A stretch of 64,000 bases of DNA from Coleophoma eucalyptorum (lineage: Eukaryota > Ascomycota > Leotiomycetes > Helotiales > Dermateaceae). The position numbers and the translations under genes are program-made. Under the pieces are notes generated by a model, which did no database searches, was not told the origin of the DNA, and was given only the letters and a program-made list of their open reading frames with translations. How positions within the stretch are numbered: the stretch's first letter is position 1; the number at the start of each line of letters is the position of its first letter. Shown here piece by piece: positions 11,146-22,754 of the stretch. The stretch lies in assembly GCA_026120035.1 (NCBI GenBank), contig JALRME010000006.1, forward strand, positions 682,001 to 746,000, given 5' to 3'.

Positions 11146-11413
11146 ATTGGAGTGTCAAGGACACAGCTCAATATTGAGTGTCAAGGGCATAGCAAGAAAC
11201 CTCAAAGCTTCCAAATTTGTCTGCGCTCAATAATAATGGAGGGAGAAATTTGGGCAAGAAAGACCCCCGGACCGGAATAATAGCTAATCCGTGGTACCGC
11301 TAAGCGTCGGCCACACACCTGAATTTCTCAATATTCGCAAAAGTTTCGTCTCTAACCCACCATCACGACGACAACAACCACTCAATCCGCCAACCTCCAT
11401 CTCAACCGACGCA
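11146..11413. promoter_or_regulatory. Divergent promoter region BMT2 / RPL25
   Basis: Only 268 bp separate the ATG codons of an rRNA methyltransferase and a 60S ribosomal protein, so both 5' UTRs and promoters must lie here. A direct repeat is visible: GTGTCAAGG occurs at 11152-11160 and again near 11178. C-rich and CA-rich leader sequence precedes the RPL25 start. No specific factor site is claimed. Confidence 0.7.
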
Positions 11414-12197
11414 ATGGCCCCAAAGGATCAGAAGAAAGGTACAGTCTCCTTTCCAGTTCGCTCCGGACTCTGAACTGTGCAATGCGCACTTCTACAACCT
11501 CGAACATCTGCGATGTGTAGTGTAGTCGAAAGATTTCTCAATCGAACATTCATATGAAGATGCGACGTGGGAGGATGAGGGCGCGCACCAGCAGCAGCAG
11601 ACATTGCGAGTTCATCAAGAGCGAATGCTGATGCGTAAGTTTTAATAGGTGGTGCCTCTAAGGCCGGCAAGGGCAGCAAGCAAGCCAACGCTGCTGCTAA
11701 GGCTACCCTCAAGGGTGTAAGTTCTCAATAATAATTGCGAAGTTCAAGTACTGATTGCCTTCTCAGGTCCACTCCCAAAAGGTCCGCAAGGTCCGTCTCT
11801 CGGCCACTTTCCACCGCCCAAAGACTCTTCAATTGTCCCGCGCTCCCAAGGTCATCCGAAAGTCTGTTGCCAGCCAACCTCGTCTCGATGAGCACAAGGT
11901 TATCATCCACCCTCTCAACACTGAGTCCGCCATGAAGAAGATCGAGGAGAACAACACTCTCGTCTTCATCGTCGATATCAAGGCCAACAAGGCTCAAATC
12001 AAGCAAGCCTTGAAGAAGCTTTATGACATTGATACCGTCAAGATCAACACCCTCATCCGGTAAGGAAACGTTGATTTTATGCCATATGCATATACTAACC
12101 ATTTCCTAGACCTGATGGATCAAAGAAGGCCTTTGCTCGTCTTACTGCTGATGTCGATGCTCTCGATATTGCTGCTACCAAGCTTGCCATTGTTTAA
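11414..12197 (+). CDS. RPL25: 60S ribosomal protein L25 (uL23, L23a family)
   Basis: uL23 sits at the nascent-chain exit tunnel of the 60S subunit and is the docking point for SRP and other exit-site factors. Exons are 11414-11438, 11649-11716, 11767-12059 and 12110-12197, giving 157 residues. The short basic extension [17 protein letters not shown] leads into the globular domain: [55 protein letters not shown] and the terminal [13 protein letters not shown]. Intron 1 is 210 nt, long for this genome and typical of ribosomal protein genes. The last intron shows a clear TACTAAC branch site at 12092-12098. Codon use is strongly C-ending, as expected for high expression. Confidence 0.97.
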
Positions 12198-12681
12198 GCA
12201 GGCAGTGCTAGGAGGTTTGTTTTGTGGTTGAAGGAAGGAATAAAATACCAATACGGGAAAAGAGATCTTCGTGGCTACGATGAATCTAGGTGTTCTTTGC
12301 ATGGACTTGGCGTAATGAAATGATCAAACCAAATAAATGCACACAAAAAAGTGCCTTCAATCACAGATATCGAACTCAAAACGTTGATTCGATACTTTAA
12401 GACTTGCGTCATTAATTCATATTTGATGACTTTTGAAGTGAAATTTGTTCCCCAGTCCCTTAATTTATACAATGCAGTTAGAGCTTTTTTAGGTTCAGAG
12501 ATACTGCTCAGCCTAACAATCCCCGACTTTGCCTTTGTCGATTCGTAACATGTGGTACTCGTACAGTCTCCCCGATTAACAAATCTTTCTGTCTCTCCAT
12601 CGCATCCATCATACATATCTTCCCCAGCGATGCCCTGCCCGTACCACCCTCTTGGTCAGACTCCTCAGACCAAAGACCCCT
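12198..12681. other. Convergent 3' region, RPL25/TIM8
   Basis: Facing 3' UTRs. Open frames here are short and without family features. I see no gene. Confidence 0.6.
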
Positions 12682-13031
12682 TCATGATTGGTTTCGCATA
12701 GCCTCGAGATGCTTGATAACAGTAAAGTTGGCGTCCAAGAATCGATCCACACAATTTGCGGCACACGTCTCTTCAGACTTGTCCAACTTGCCACTTCGAA
12801 TAGAGCCCGTTACGCACTTTTTCCAGCAGACATCGGTGAGAGAGTGTACGGCTATTAGACAAGATTGATTAGCTCGGCTTGTGTATATGAGAAGAGTGAA
12901 GGTTACGAACATTGCTGTATCCGGGCCTTTTGGCTCTCATTGACTATGAATTGTTGTAGCTCTTGCTTGTCCTTAGGAGAGAGTTTGGAGAGATCAAGGT
13001 TTTGATCGAGAGAGGTAGTTGCAGAATCCAT
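12682..13031 (-). CDS. TIM8: TIM8, small Tim chaperone of the mitochondrial intermembrane space
   Basis: Tim8 forms a hexamer with Tim13 that escorts hydrophobic precursors such as Tim23 across the intermembrane space. Exons are 12912-or-12911 to 13031 and 12682-12851. The donor is T|GTTCGT at 12911/12910, and the acceptor is CTAATAG before 12851. The protein is 96 residues, normal for the family. The twin Cx3C signature is complete: CWKKC around residues 49-53 and CAANC around 70-74, the disulfide pairs formed by the Mia40 pathway. The flanking helices ([17 protein letters not shown] and [16 protein letters not shown]) match Tim8 rather than Tim13. Confidence 0.93.
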
Positions 13032-13414
13032 GATAGAGTGATATATAGTCGGTAGGACAATATTTGCGTACGAAATGTGACTTTACTTTCGTGAGGGCGC
13101 CAGCTGCTTGCTGCTTGCTTGCTTCATTCAAGAGATTAAAAAATATGATGCGTACACGTGACGTCAACGACAAGGCGAAAGGTTTATCCGTGCAAGGGGA
13201 AGGAGAGAGAATGTGTGCAGCACGAAGCATTTGATGTAAGACTTGGTTTGTTGGCTGTTTCAGGATTCTTGAGTATCATTTATCATTGAAGACAAAACAA
13301 TGTAGGCTAGTAATAGATGAATCAAAAGCGCGCAAATATGGAGCAAAACCTCAAAACTACAAGCAAATCCATCAAAGTCCAGAGATTTATGAGAGTTCCG
13401 TTTTCCTTCTTCTA
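13032..13414. other. Intergenic, TIM8 promoter / CorA 3' end
   Basis: This is the upstream region of TIM8 together with the 3' UTR of the CorA transporter gene, which run in tandem on the minus strand. A short CTGCTTGCTGCTTGCTTGCTTC repeat tract lies near 13103-13125. I see no gene. Confidence 0.6.
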
Positions 13415-15369
13415 TCAAATGTATCTATATCTGCGAGCGGTGATTAAAGAAACAATAGTGAAAAGTATCAGAAAGCCAAATATTCCGAAAAAAGGCGCGA
13501 GATTGTTGACGTTTTTAAAAGGAACGTCCACATTCATACCAAACATACCACAGACCAAGTTCAATGGAACCAGAATTGACGCCAGAAGAGTGATCTTGCT
13601 GAGAACCTTGTTTGCGTTGTTGCCTTGAGTTATATTGTCGATTGAAAGTTGGGCGAGGTAATTGCTGTGTGACCGAGAGAGCATCTTCTCAAAGTGTGCC
13701 AGACTAGTCATCATTGTGACAACGTGATCTTGAATATCACCAAGATACAGGCCGATATCCATGCGTGGTGTAACTTTGTAATTTGCGTTGCAGCGCTTGG
13801 TGAATCCTCGAAGAACATCTGCTTTGCCGCCTAAAAGTTTCATGAGTCCCATAACGTTTCGACGAACCATGCCGATCTTGCGAAGGAATGCATGCATATC
13901 ATCAGTTCGAGCAATAAAAACTTGGTCCTCGATAACATCAGTCTCCTTCTCAATGCTGTTGATCACTGGAGCGAATGAATCGACAATATCATCGCTATTC
14001 AAGTTAGTATGTGATAAATAAAACTAGATATGAAAACATACATCAGAGCGTAGCAAATCCAGTCACTGCTCAGAGAAACATAGTCCTTTAGCATTGTGAT
14101 CCTTTTGCGGACGTGAGCAGCATGAGGGTTTGGCGAGAAGCTGAAGCTCAATGTCCCCTCACGGAAGACGACCACGTAGATGTTGAATGGCTCGTACTCC
14201 TGGCAATCGTCCTCTTCAACCACATGGAATGATCGAAAACAGGCGAAGTAGTACGAAGGGAAGAGTTCAATCTTCTCGCGAGCTTCTTGGGTGCTGATGT
14301 CTTCAATAGTGAGAGGATGGACGCCGAATGCCTTGCAAATTGCACGAATCTCCTCTTCAGTAGGATTGTTCATGTTCAGCCACCAAGCACCATCTTCTTC
14401 GCCCTCAGGCACAGTGAACAAGGATCGAAGCTCCTCTCCAGGAAGTACAAGATCTCCAAGCTCGGCTGCATGTATGGTATCCTCGCCCAAGGAAGAGAAG
14501 AATTCGAAGCGATTAGTATCAGGCTGATGTCGCTGCTCCTCAAAATTGCCATTGTCCACCTGCATATCTTCTATCTTCTCCTTCAAGTCAGACGAGCTTC
14601 GAGAAGGTAAGCCCATCAATTCCCCATCAGAATTCACAACTACCGGTGCTTCAACAGCCTTGTGTGGGCGAAGATCACGGAATACACTCAACTGCGGTTG
14701 ATCCTTAGGGGGTGTTGAGTCTCGGTTTTCTTCTGCAATGAAATCCTCAAGATAGTCGAAATCAATTTGTAGGGTGTCCTTGTTATTTGAATCGTGCAAA
14801 GGGAAGCATACGTCCTCCTCTGCAGACTTGTGAGAACTTGCGAAGCTTGCAGCATCATTGTCATTGGTGTAGCGGCGGCTTCTGTGGCTTCTGTGGCTTC
14901 TTCTACTGGCACCTGAAGCAGTGCGTTGAAGCTCGCAATCCTCTTGACGGCGTGCATTCGCAAAGGCCTTAACAGAGTTCGGATCGGACATTGACATTTG
15001 GCGTTCTCTACGTCTAGCATCTGCAAATGCTTTTACTGAGTTGGGCGGTGAGATAGAGCGTGCGTCTAGTGTGGTTACAGTACCGCGTCGTACTCGTTCT
15101 GGGGCATTCCTGGCTGGTGTAGGCGAAACTCCTCTGGTCTCCTCATCAATCACAGCTTCTTCAAAATCTCGCGCAATAGTATGCAAGAGACCATGATTAA
15201 CCCGTGCAAGGTCTGGGCTGATGGTGCGAGAGCCATTGTGAAGACTGTCCGCCGTGCCTCTACGAGATCGTGCCCTCTGTACAGAGGATATTTGATGTCT
15301 ATGATCATCTAATTCTGGTACAGGGGTGCTGTAACCAGTATCGGCGAAGGTCTCCTCTACATCAGACAT
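13415..15369 (-). CDS. CorA-family Mg2+ transporter (ALR/MNR2-like)
   Basis: Two exons, 14042-15369 and 13415-13994, encode 635 residues. The splice (47-nt intron, CTGAT|GTATGT to GAATAG) restores YALIDDIVDSFAPV. CorA channels form pentamers that pass Mg2+. The hallmark GMN motif is present in VCGMFGMNVDVPF at the end of the first C-terminal membrane helix, and the second helix is FFGIFGFLILFTIVSLI. About 300 N-terminal residues are Ser/Arg-rich, disordered and cytosolic. They contain a repeated element, PNSVKAFADARR and then PNSVKAFANARR. The motif DISTQEAREKIELFPSYYFACF is typical of the fungal plasma-membrane Alr and vacuolar Mnr2 branch. I cannot decide between these two locations. Confidence 0.9.
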
Positions 15370-16896
15370 GGTGACGGATCGTGTTCTTCAAGCTCTCGAA
15401 TATTATATTAAAATCTGTACTGCTTTAGCCCATATCGCAGTTTCCAGCTGTTGGTTACTTACTGCACTCTCTAAGGTCTATGCCTACAAGTCAAAGGCGG
15501 GTCGCAACGAGCGCCCACCGCGTAGTGGCGTCAATTTGATGGGTGGGTTTGCACAGGTTGCCCCTGTACAGCGTTCAATTCAGTTGTGATGGTGAAAGTG
15601 CTTGCGATAGCGTTTATCTTGACTTGAGTCCAATTATGGAGGCTTCTTGTCACCACCGCAGTAGGCCCAGGAAATTGGTCCTAAGAGCGGACGAATGAAG
15701 GCGAACTGTTGCTTGATAAGGCCCGCCAATTTGTCTGTTTCGAGATTCGAGTGCCGGTGAGGCGTTGGGAGTCAAAAATGGACGGCTCGGAAGAAGTCGA
15801 CTGTGTATAAGGGAGCAGCAGGCAGTATAGTTTGCATAGATATTCGAGTTCTTAGTTAGGACGTCGAAAAGGAGAAGTCTTTCAGAGGCTCCTTTAACCT
15901 TGGAGGCAAAACAAGTGCTTCCCTATCGGTGCGGAATGCGCCGTCTTGGAAATTCGACGTACTTTGCAAGTCCTGTTGTTCAAGATACGACTTCGAACTT
16001 CTGTGTGGTTGTAGAGTGCGTTGTTGGGTAATCCCGAGTTGACAGTTGTTGGTGAGGTTCAGGTGGACCGTGGCGATTTGAAAGAGGTCGTCGATGGAAA
16101 AGTTTGGTCTAGGTTAGCAGCTTTTTAGCATCTGTGAGCGAAACTAGGCCTGTTTCGGAAGTAGCCGCCATGGAACTGGATGTTACCACAACGACATCAT
16201 TTCTTCAAAGCGTCTTCATCCCTTGTCCATGCCCAACGTAAGGGAGCCAAGGGGCCAAAGCCTCATCATGGTTTTGGGGATCTAGATGATTTTTTGTATC
16301 CTTGGATTTCTTTTATGTTGTCATATTGTCACTCAAGGTAACCCTACTTACATTAAACGAAGCCTTTCGTTTTAACTCGGATGTAACATAACCCCTCAAT
16401 AATAACGCTTGCGGAACCTCAGCTAGAATTTGGTGTCAGTCTTGACAACAAACCCTCACTGCTGCAAGGCCGCATGTGATTTAGGGAATATTGGTAACTG
16501 TAGCAAGCATAAATACCGCAGCCCGATGATCTGGGATGGCTCTAGACTTCTAGAAACCCATGGTTCAACCCCCTTCTAACAAATCCTAGAATCTAGTTGG
16601 ACCAAGCACTTTCCTTGCATAAGGATAAAACGCGCCACGAGAGTTAACATAGAGTTCGTCTATGTGGCCAGATAACACTGCACGTCAGTAGTATAGGTAG
16701 GGAGTCTTTTCCTGCAGATCTCGAGATACACGGCGTGGAGGTTCTCGACCTGTTCGTCAGTTCTGAAGCAGCTCGCTTGGAGCCGAACACCGTGCGCCTA
16801 GTAACCTATTGTACCTTGTTTAGCAAGTCCCGCGATTTCAAAGAGACAGCTATTATTCCCAGCTGCTAATACATCAATCTACATACCACTTTCAAC
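15370..16896. other. Long divergent intergenic region, CorA / SPC1
   Basis: About 1.5 kb separates two genes transcribed away from each other. No open frame has a supportable product. The length exceeds what SPC1 should need, so much of it may be the regulated promoter and 5' leader of the Mg2+ transporter (inference). No repeat or RNA gene was recognised. Confidence 0.5.
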
Positions 16897-17309
16897 ATGG
16901 CTGATCAACTGCTCGAGAAAGTGCGCGATGCTGCGGAGGGTCAAATTGTCTGCCTGCTTTCTTGATGTTGTTTCATGGCAACTAACATTTCCTAGGACTT
17001 CGAAGGACAACGGTTTGCTGAACGACTGGCAACAGCGCTACTCTCGATTGTCGGCGTAAGATTTCAACATATATTGCAAACAGAATGGCTCTAACTGGCG
17101 TGGAATAGTTTATCAGCTTTGCGGTCGGTTTCTTCCTCCAGGATATCAAGTTGGCTTTGTTCATCGGACTGGGGGGAGCCGCACTCACATTTATCGTGGT
17201 CGTTCCTCCATGGCCAGTCTATAATCAAAAACCTGTGCAATGGCTACAGGTCCCGGGAAATCGAAACGCAGGGCAGGGTATAGTTGTAGATGGTAAAGTG
17301 ATATCTTGA
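16897..17309 (+). CDS. SPC1: SPC1, signal peptidase complex subunit 1 (SPC12)
   Basis: A non-catalytic subunit of the ER signal peptidase, with both ends in the cytosol. Exons are 16897-16947, 16996-17055 and 17109-17309 (103 residues, the usual size). Exon 1 ends at GQI and joins DFEGQRFAERL, the conserved pre-membrane segment. Two membrane helices follow in a hairpin: IVGFISFAVGFFL and LALFIGLGGAALTFIVVV. They are separated by the short luminal QDIK. The family signature VPPWPVYNQKPVQWL follows directly. The introns are 48 and 53 nt. The gene is short and easily missed because no exon exceeds 67 codons. It is convergent with RBX1. Confidence 0.92.
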
Positions 17310-17567
17310 TACAGGGTTTAGGGTCGGGTGAGAAACTAGGAGTTCGCGGGAAATGTCAAAATATGTCCAGTCTCAAGACAACCTCTGTGTTGATTTTATA
17401 GAGCAACTGCAATTGCAGATCTATCCCAGCAAAACGCCAACCATGAGATCTTCCGTACGCCCCCAGATGTAGTGTACGCGTGTTTATGCTGAGTACCATT
17501 ATTTCGCTCATAATCATGGCCAGCTCTTCCAACACCTTTCCCAGCCAGTGTCAGTCCTTGTACTGAT

Positions 17568-18099
<532 letters not shown>

Positions 18100-18706
18100 A
18101 TTCGTAGCCCAGAAATGATGTTATGGATGAGAGGAAGCGGGGTGGCGTAGAAGTCGTTGAACTTCTTGAGAAGAGAATCGTAGCCTGGTAGAATGAAAGC
18201 TCGATATAAGAAGGTAGACGGCCTTTCAGTCAAGTATGCGCTCCCAGAGCCTACGTGGTGGAAATTGGAGAATAGTAGATGGATTCTTCGTAACCGTAGG
18301 AAGCCTTAAAGCAATGCCTTGTATGCTTGGGAAGCAGGCAGACTCCCAGCCAGCCTGTACGGAATAACTATGTTCCTGACCAGTCCCGCTTTATCTTCAT
18401 CATCATCTCAGCCTCCTTTCCTATCTACATCACCCACCGCTATACAGAACCATTCCCGAAGATATGAACAACACATACCCTTTCACCGATCTTAAACCTA
18501 CTAAATCCCGAAAGTCCAGATCTTGCGACGCACGCCAAGCAATTTCTATCGAAGAACGACCACTTCCACCTCCTCGTTGAGCTAGAGTCATTTCACTTTC
18601 CAGCCACAACCGCAAGAGTGCAGTGTCATCTTGCTTTGCCTTCACTGAGCTTCATCATTTGTTCTAGTCCTCCAATACGGCTGCCTATTTATAAGCCAAG
18701 GAAGAC
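18100..18706. promoter_or_regulatory. Divergent promoter region RBX1 / Edc1-like gene
   Basis: 607 bp between two genes pointing away from each other. A pyrimidine-rich tract lies around 18391-18430. No gene or named site is claimed. Confidence 0.5.
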
Positions 18707-20215
18707 ATGTCTACCGCTGCGATTCCCCCCAAGCGTCACCGCGCCACTCGAAGTGCTGCTATACCTCACCAGAACCCCTCATCTCAAAACCCTCAGAATC
18801 CGCACCTCCTTAATATGCAGGCGTATACACAGAACTCCGATATAGAATCAAACTATGCAGTCCAACCCTCAACTCCACCAAAGACTCCACGGCGAGTCGA
18901 TCATTCTCAACCTACGCCACAAACAGTCGCGTCTACCGCCACTGGAAGTGTTTCCAAGCAACGCTCTCGTAACAAGAATCGACCAAAGAACGTCATGACA
19001 TCTCCTGCAATGACAAAGAACGGTCGCAACACTCCTCCTACAGCAGGAACACAATCTGCAGGAATACCCGTCTCTTCAAAGCCAATATCAACTCCCTCTT
19101 CAACAGCTTATGCTGGCGCTACATTCCACGCTTCGCCTGCTCCATCGGCTCTTCCAATTCCGAGTTTCTATTCAAAGTCTGTACCTGATTCGCCTGCATT
19201 TAAGGGTATGAAGGTACTCAGAGGGGCTTCCCCGCAAGCCACCAATTCACCTCCTGCAGCCCCTGTACCGATCTCAAACGATCAACTCCATAGGGAAGAG
19301 TCGCCACTCGATCTATTCTTCAAGGCCGATAGGGAAGAAAAGGCCAGAGCGCGTAGCGCTAGCTCGAATTTCACTTCTGGTGCAACAGGCCCATTTCCTC
19401 CTCCTCCAGAGTCACCAAGCAGTACTCCCCAGAGTCAATCCAGGAACCGAAACTCGGCCAATGGGATATTCGCCATGGAAATGGATAGCCCAGGTAGCCC
19501 TGGACAACCGTTTGGGCCAGCATTTTCCACTCCTTATTCTGAAAGGATCAAGGCTGCTCGTGCAAATACGACACCTACTCGACCACAGACGAACTCGTTC
19601 CAGGCAACCCAGCAGCAAGCAACAGATAGATCTGAAGCTTTGAAAGCTTATTTATTTTCTGGAAGAGCCTTGCAGTCCCCAGTTGCCTTAGTAGAGCAGA
19701 GTGGATCAACATCGCCCAGCGCTCAATCTGGTACAATGCCGCACCGTCCTCAGGGCTTTGGATACCAGTCCGCTCCAGATGGAAAATCCTTGGGAAGCCA
19801 AGGCCGAGGGTCAGGACGATCTTCTGGACTGCGGAAAGAAGTCACCCCAACTAGAACACCAACTAAAACACCTGAGCGCAACAATAACAATCCCCCAACT
19901 TCACCAACCCCTTCTCGAACCTTTGGGAACACAAACATGCCACTGTCTAGTGACTGTATCAACCATTTCGATTCTCGTAACAATTCACCTATTCCAGCTT
20001 TCCCATATGGCGTTGCATCTGGGGCTAGGAATGCAGATCTTCAAGGTATGGAAGACAGTCTGCGTAAAATCCTCAAATTAGATTCTGTCGGTAGTTCAGG
20101 CGTTACAGGTGCAGGCAGCGGAGCTGTCGCAACTGCGACCGGATCTGTACCGAACTATATTGGCGGTAGAGCACCGCCCATGAATGGCATTCATAATGGC
20201 GTTATGGGTTCATGA
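18707..20215 (+). CDS. Probable Edc1/PNRC-like mRNA decapping activator
   Basis: A single exon encodes 502 residues, almost all low-complexity Pro/Ser/Thr/Asn. One short stretch is informative: YAGATF at residues 135-140 followed directly by SPAPSALPIPSF at 143-154. This is the layout of Edc1/Edc2 and PNRC proteins. In them a YAG-x-x-F Dcp2-activation motif sits just before a Pro-rich LPxPSF peptide bound by the Dcp1 EVH1 domain. Other conserved-looking blocks are ESPLDLFFKADREEKARAR and a C-terminal helix GMEDSLRKILKLD. The rest is probably disordered, as in the family. The stop is TGA, and the same frame stays open for 153 further codons (see findings). Function is inferred from the motif pair only. 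Confidence 0.75.
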   Translation: MSTAAIPPKRHRATRSAAIPHQNPSSQNPQNPHLLNMQAYTQNSDIESNYAVQPSTPPKTPRRVDHSQPTPQTVASTATGSVSKQRSRNKNRPKNVMTSPAMTKNGRNTPPTAGTQSAGIPVSSKPISTPSSTAYAGATFHASPAPSALPIPSFYSKSVPDSPAFKGMKVLRGASPQATNSPPAAPVPISNDQLHREESPLDLFFKADREEKARARSASSNFTSGATGPFPPPPESPSSTPQSQSRNRNSANGIFAMEMDSPGSPGQPFGPAFSTPYSERIKAARANTTPTRPQTNSFQATQQQATDRSEALKAYLFSGRALQSPVALVEQSGSTSPSAQSGTMPHRPQGFGYQSAPDGKSLGSQGRGSGRSSGLRKEVTPTRTPTKTPERNNNNPPTSPTPSRTFGNTNMPLSSDCINHFDSRNNSPIPAFPYGVASGARNADLQGMEDSLRKILKLDSVGSSGVTGAGSGAVATATGSVPNYIGGRAPPMNGIHNGVMGS

Positions 20216-21737
20216 TTGGCCAATTACGGCTGGAAAATGAGTTTGGCGCTTAGTGCTCTTTTTAAAGGCGTCATACACACCAGGAGCGTGTGCATGGCAG
20301 GTCTGGAATCGAGCTTGGTATTGGTTCTCGTGTTATTTTGTTGTTATTCGCGTTGTCATTTTGACAAGTTCACTGCACATTCTGCAAAGGGTCATCATCT
20401 GCTTCAACCGGTTAACTCATCGATTATCTTGCGCTTCTTCCTCCAGAAGCTTGCAACAATCACGAAACGCGGCTGCGTAGAAGCAACCCACAAACAAGTA
20501 CTAGGCGACATTTATGAAGAAAGAATTGGCAAAGAACTCTTTGACATTTTTCTTTCTTCATTGTGCCTTATCTCGGTACAATTTCTTTACAACAGCCACA
20601 TTACGAAGCCCGGTTTGAACTTAGGCTTCGTATCTCACATTTCTAATTTCTTTTGTTACAAAGGGTGGGGAGCGTAGCATTATGGTGGAGGATGATCTGA
20701 TTATTTGGTCAGCGGTACCAGGTTAGGTCATAGAAGGAAAGGGTCATGAGGAACGTCATAGGATAACCTAACGATTACTATAGAAGCTGGAATCGTGCTG
20801 TCAAGACTACTAAAAACATTTAAAATCCGGTGAATTATATGTTAGCTGAGGTCTTTCGACCCATAGATAGCAAAAATTAATCACCACCAAAAACACAAAA
20901 CCTCCAACTTGTATGCTAGTTGACAAATGTCAGAACACATCTGCTTCCTCGCTTGACTTTTCGTTTCCCCTTCCGTTGGCCTGGTTTCAACCGAAGCGAC
21001 ACGAGTAAATTAAAAAATTTCTAGCTGCATTGGAAGGTTTGCATTTTGACTCTCTGTAACTATATTATGGTTACCTCTACGTACAATCTATGTTTATTTG
21101 TATTGCTTAATCAATGGCTTTGTGTGATCGCCACAATGACATTGGACTTGAGCAGTACATTAAGTGTTTAGATGCAGGTGTCAAAGAAGTATGGCATAGG
21201 AGACAGTTGAAGAATTGATTTTGGAATTAAGTCATCGCTTAAAATCGTTATAATATTGAAATCGTTCTATCTTGGAAAGAACTTTGCTTAGGATTGAACA
21301 ACATAACAGGACATGGGATTTAACGTGTGTTCTTTTACTGTCACACATTTTTGGTTTCAATCTTTCGCAGTTAGTAATTCACATTCGGATCTCCTGTCAA
21401 GTGCATGGATTTGCATGCTTCTTATTTGGTTTACCTGCAACTCGCCCCCAATGCTAAGTTATTCTCACTATCAACAATTATTTTACCACTGGTTCTTCCT
21501 TTATCATACCATCTATCTCAACTCCATCAACCTTGCTCACTCTGCTTAACTGTGTGCACTTCCATAAAGTCAAGCTTGAAACAAAATGATACTTCTACGA
21601 ATATAGAGCAACGGATCCCCTAGATCTCTCTGCTGTTTGTATCGAAAGCTTCTTTTCACATCACACCGCATCTCAGTTGTGCTTAAGCTAGAACATCATA
21701 TTCGCTGAACCAATCTGCTCCACCTAGACTCTCTTCC
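20216..21737. other. Intergenic; starts with an open in-frame extension
   Basis: The first 460 bases continue the reading frame of the preceding gene past its TGA without another stop. The remainder (about 1 kb) is AT-rich with no recognisable gene, and should include the promoter of the gene at 21738. No RNA gene or repeat was recognised. Confidence 0.5.
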
Positions 21738-22754
21738 ATGCCACCCATCAGCATGGCGAGTTCGAGGGAATCCACTTCTAAACTCGAGCAAGTCCACCTT
21801 TCTGCCAATATGATGCCGAGCATCACAGAGAACCCTTGGATATCATTTGACCCGCGCCGTAGAGTTAACGGTAAAATCGTAGGGAGAGTCAATCCCCCGG
21901 CGAGGCCTGTTCAGCCAATGGTAGATTTGCCAACAACGAAAGTAGACCTACGCAGATTTCCACCAGAAGTTCGAGAGATAGTCTATTACTTCGCAATGGA
22001 ACGCGATTTTTACTGCCCATTACCAGAGAACAGCGACACCCAGGTTGTCCGCATGAAACTGAACGGAACCCCACCTATCATTAAGGCACTACGACCTGAT
22101 AAGGTGTTGTATCAAGAGTCATTGCATGTCTTCTACCATAATGCAACATTCGACCTGCATCAACTCAATGCTTGGAGTTTTGGGGGAACATCCAAGACAG
22201 CCCTGAGCACTATCCGTACTCTTTGCATCCTTCCTTCCATTCCCGCTGACTTCAGCATTGGCTCTGGGCCCTCAGCTATACGATCTCATGCTGTTTACCA
22301 TTCGATGCACAATACTGGTGGCCCACATCGGCAACATGAGCCACCGCTTTATGTTGCTCTCGCGGCTTTGTCACTAACTCCTAATATCAAAGTACTTGAC
22401 CTACACTTGACAACAAACATGCTGAAGATCCTAGGAGCATCTCATCAATCTCTCGGAGTCTATCTAAAAGTATTTCAATCTTTGCAGAAGCTTATCATTG
22501 AATTCCCACCAAGCCAGCTGTCTTCCAAGAGGTGGTGCAAGGGCAAAGGCTTGCCTTTCCTAATTGAGTATGCAAATCGGGTCCTGGGAGTCAAGGCCAA
22601 GCTGTACCAGATCGAGATTTTCGATGAGCGCAATCTTCAATGCAGAAAATACAGCTGTGAGCTGGCAAGCCGAGAGTGGTTTTGGAAGGCACCTCGTGGT
22701 AGAGTGTTAGGTCGAGGAACTGCGGACATGCCTGGAGTGGGTGTGGTGTCGTAG
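21738..22754 (+). CDS. Uncharacterised fungal protein with F-box/2EXR-like N-terminal motif
   Basis: I do not recognise a named gene. The single exon encodes 338 residues from ATG at 21738. After a variable 70-residue start comes VDLRRFPPEVREIVYYFAMERD. It resembles the LPxEIRxxIW core of the short fungal 2EXR/F-box-like proteins. It is followed by ALRPDKVLYQESLHVFYHNATFDL, a typical companion segment in which a strand precedes a list of hydrophobic repeats. The middle has LSTIRTLCILPS and NIKVLDLHLTTN, compatible with irregular leucine-rich strands. There is no signal peptide or membrane segment. A role as a substrate adaptor would be a guess. Confidence 0.7.
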   Translation: MPPISMASSRESTSKLEQVHLSANMMPSITENPWISFDPRRRVNGKIVGRVNPPARPVQPMVDLPTTKVDLRRFPPEVREIVYYFAMERDFYCPLPENSDTQVVRMKLNGTPPIIKALRPDKVLYQESLHVFYHNATFDLHQLNAWSFGGTSKTALSTIRTLCILPSIPADFSIGSGPSAIRSHAVYHSMHNTGGPHRQHEPPLYVALAALSLTPNIKVLDLHLTTNMLKILGASHQSLGVYLKVFQSLQKLIIEFPPSQLSSKRWCKGKGLPFLIEYANRVLGVKAKLYQIEIFDERNLQCRKYSCELASREWFWKAPRGRVLGRGTADMPGVGVVS

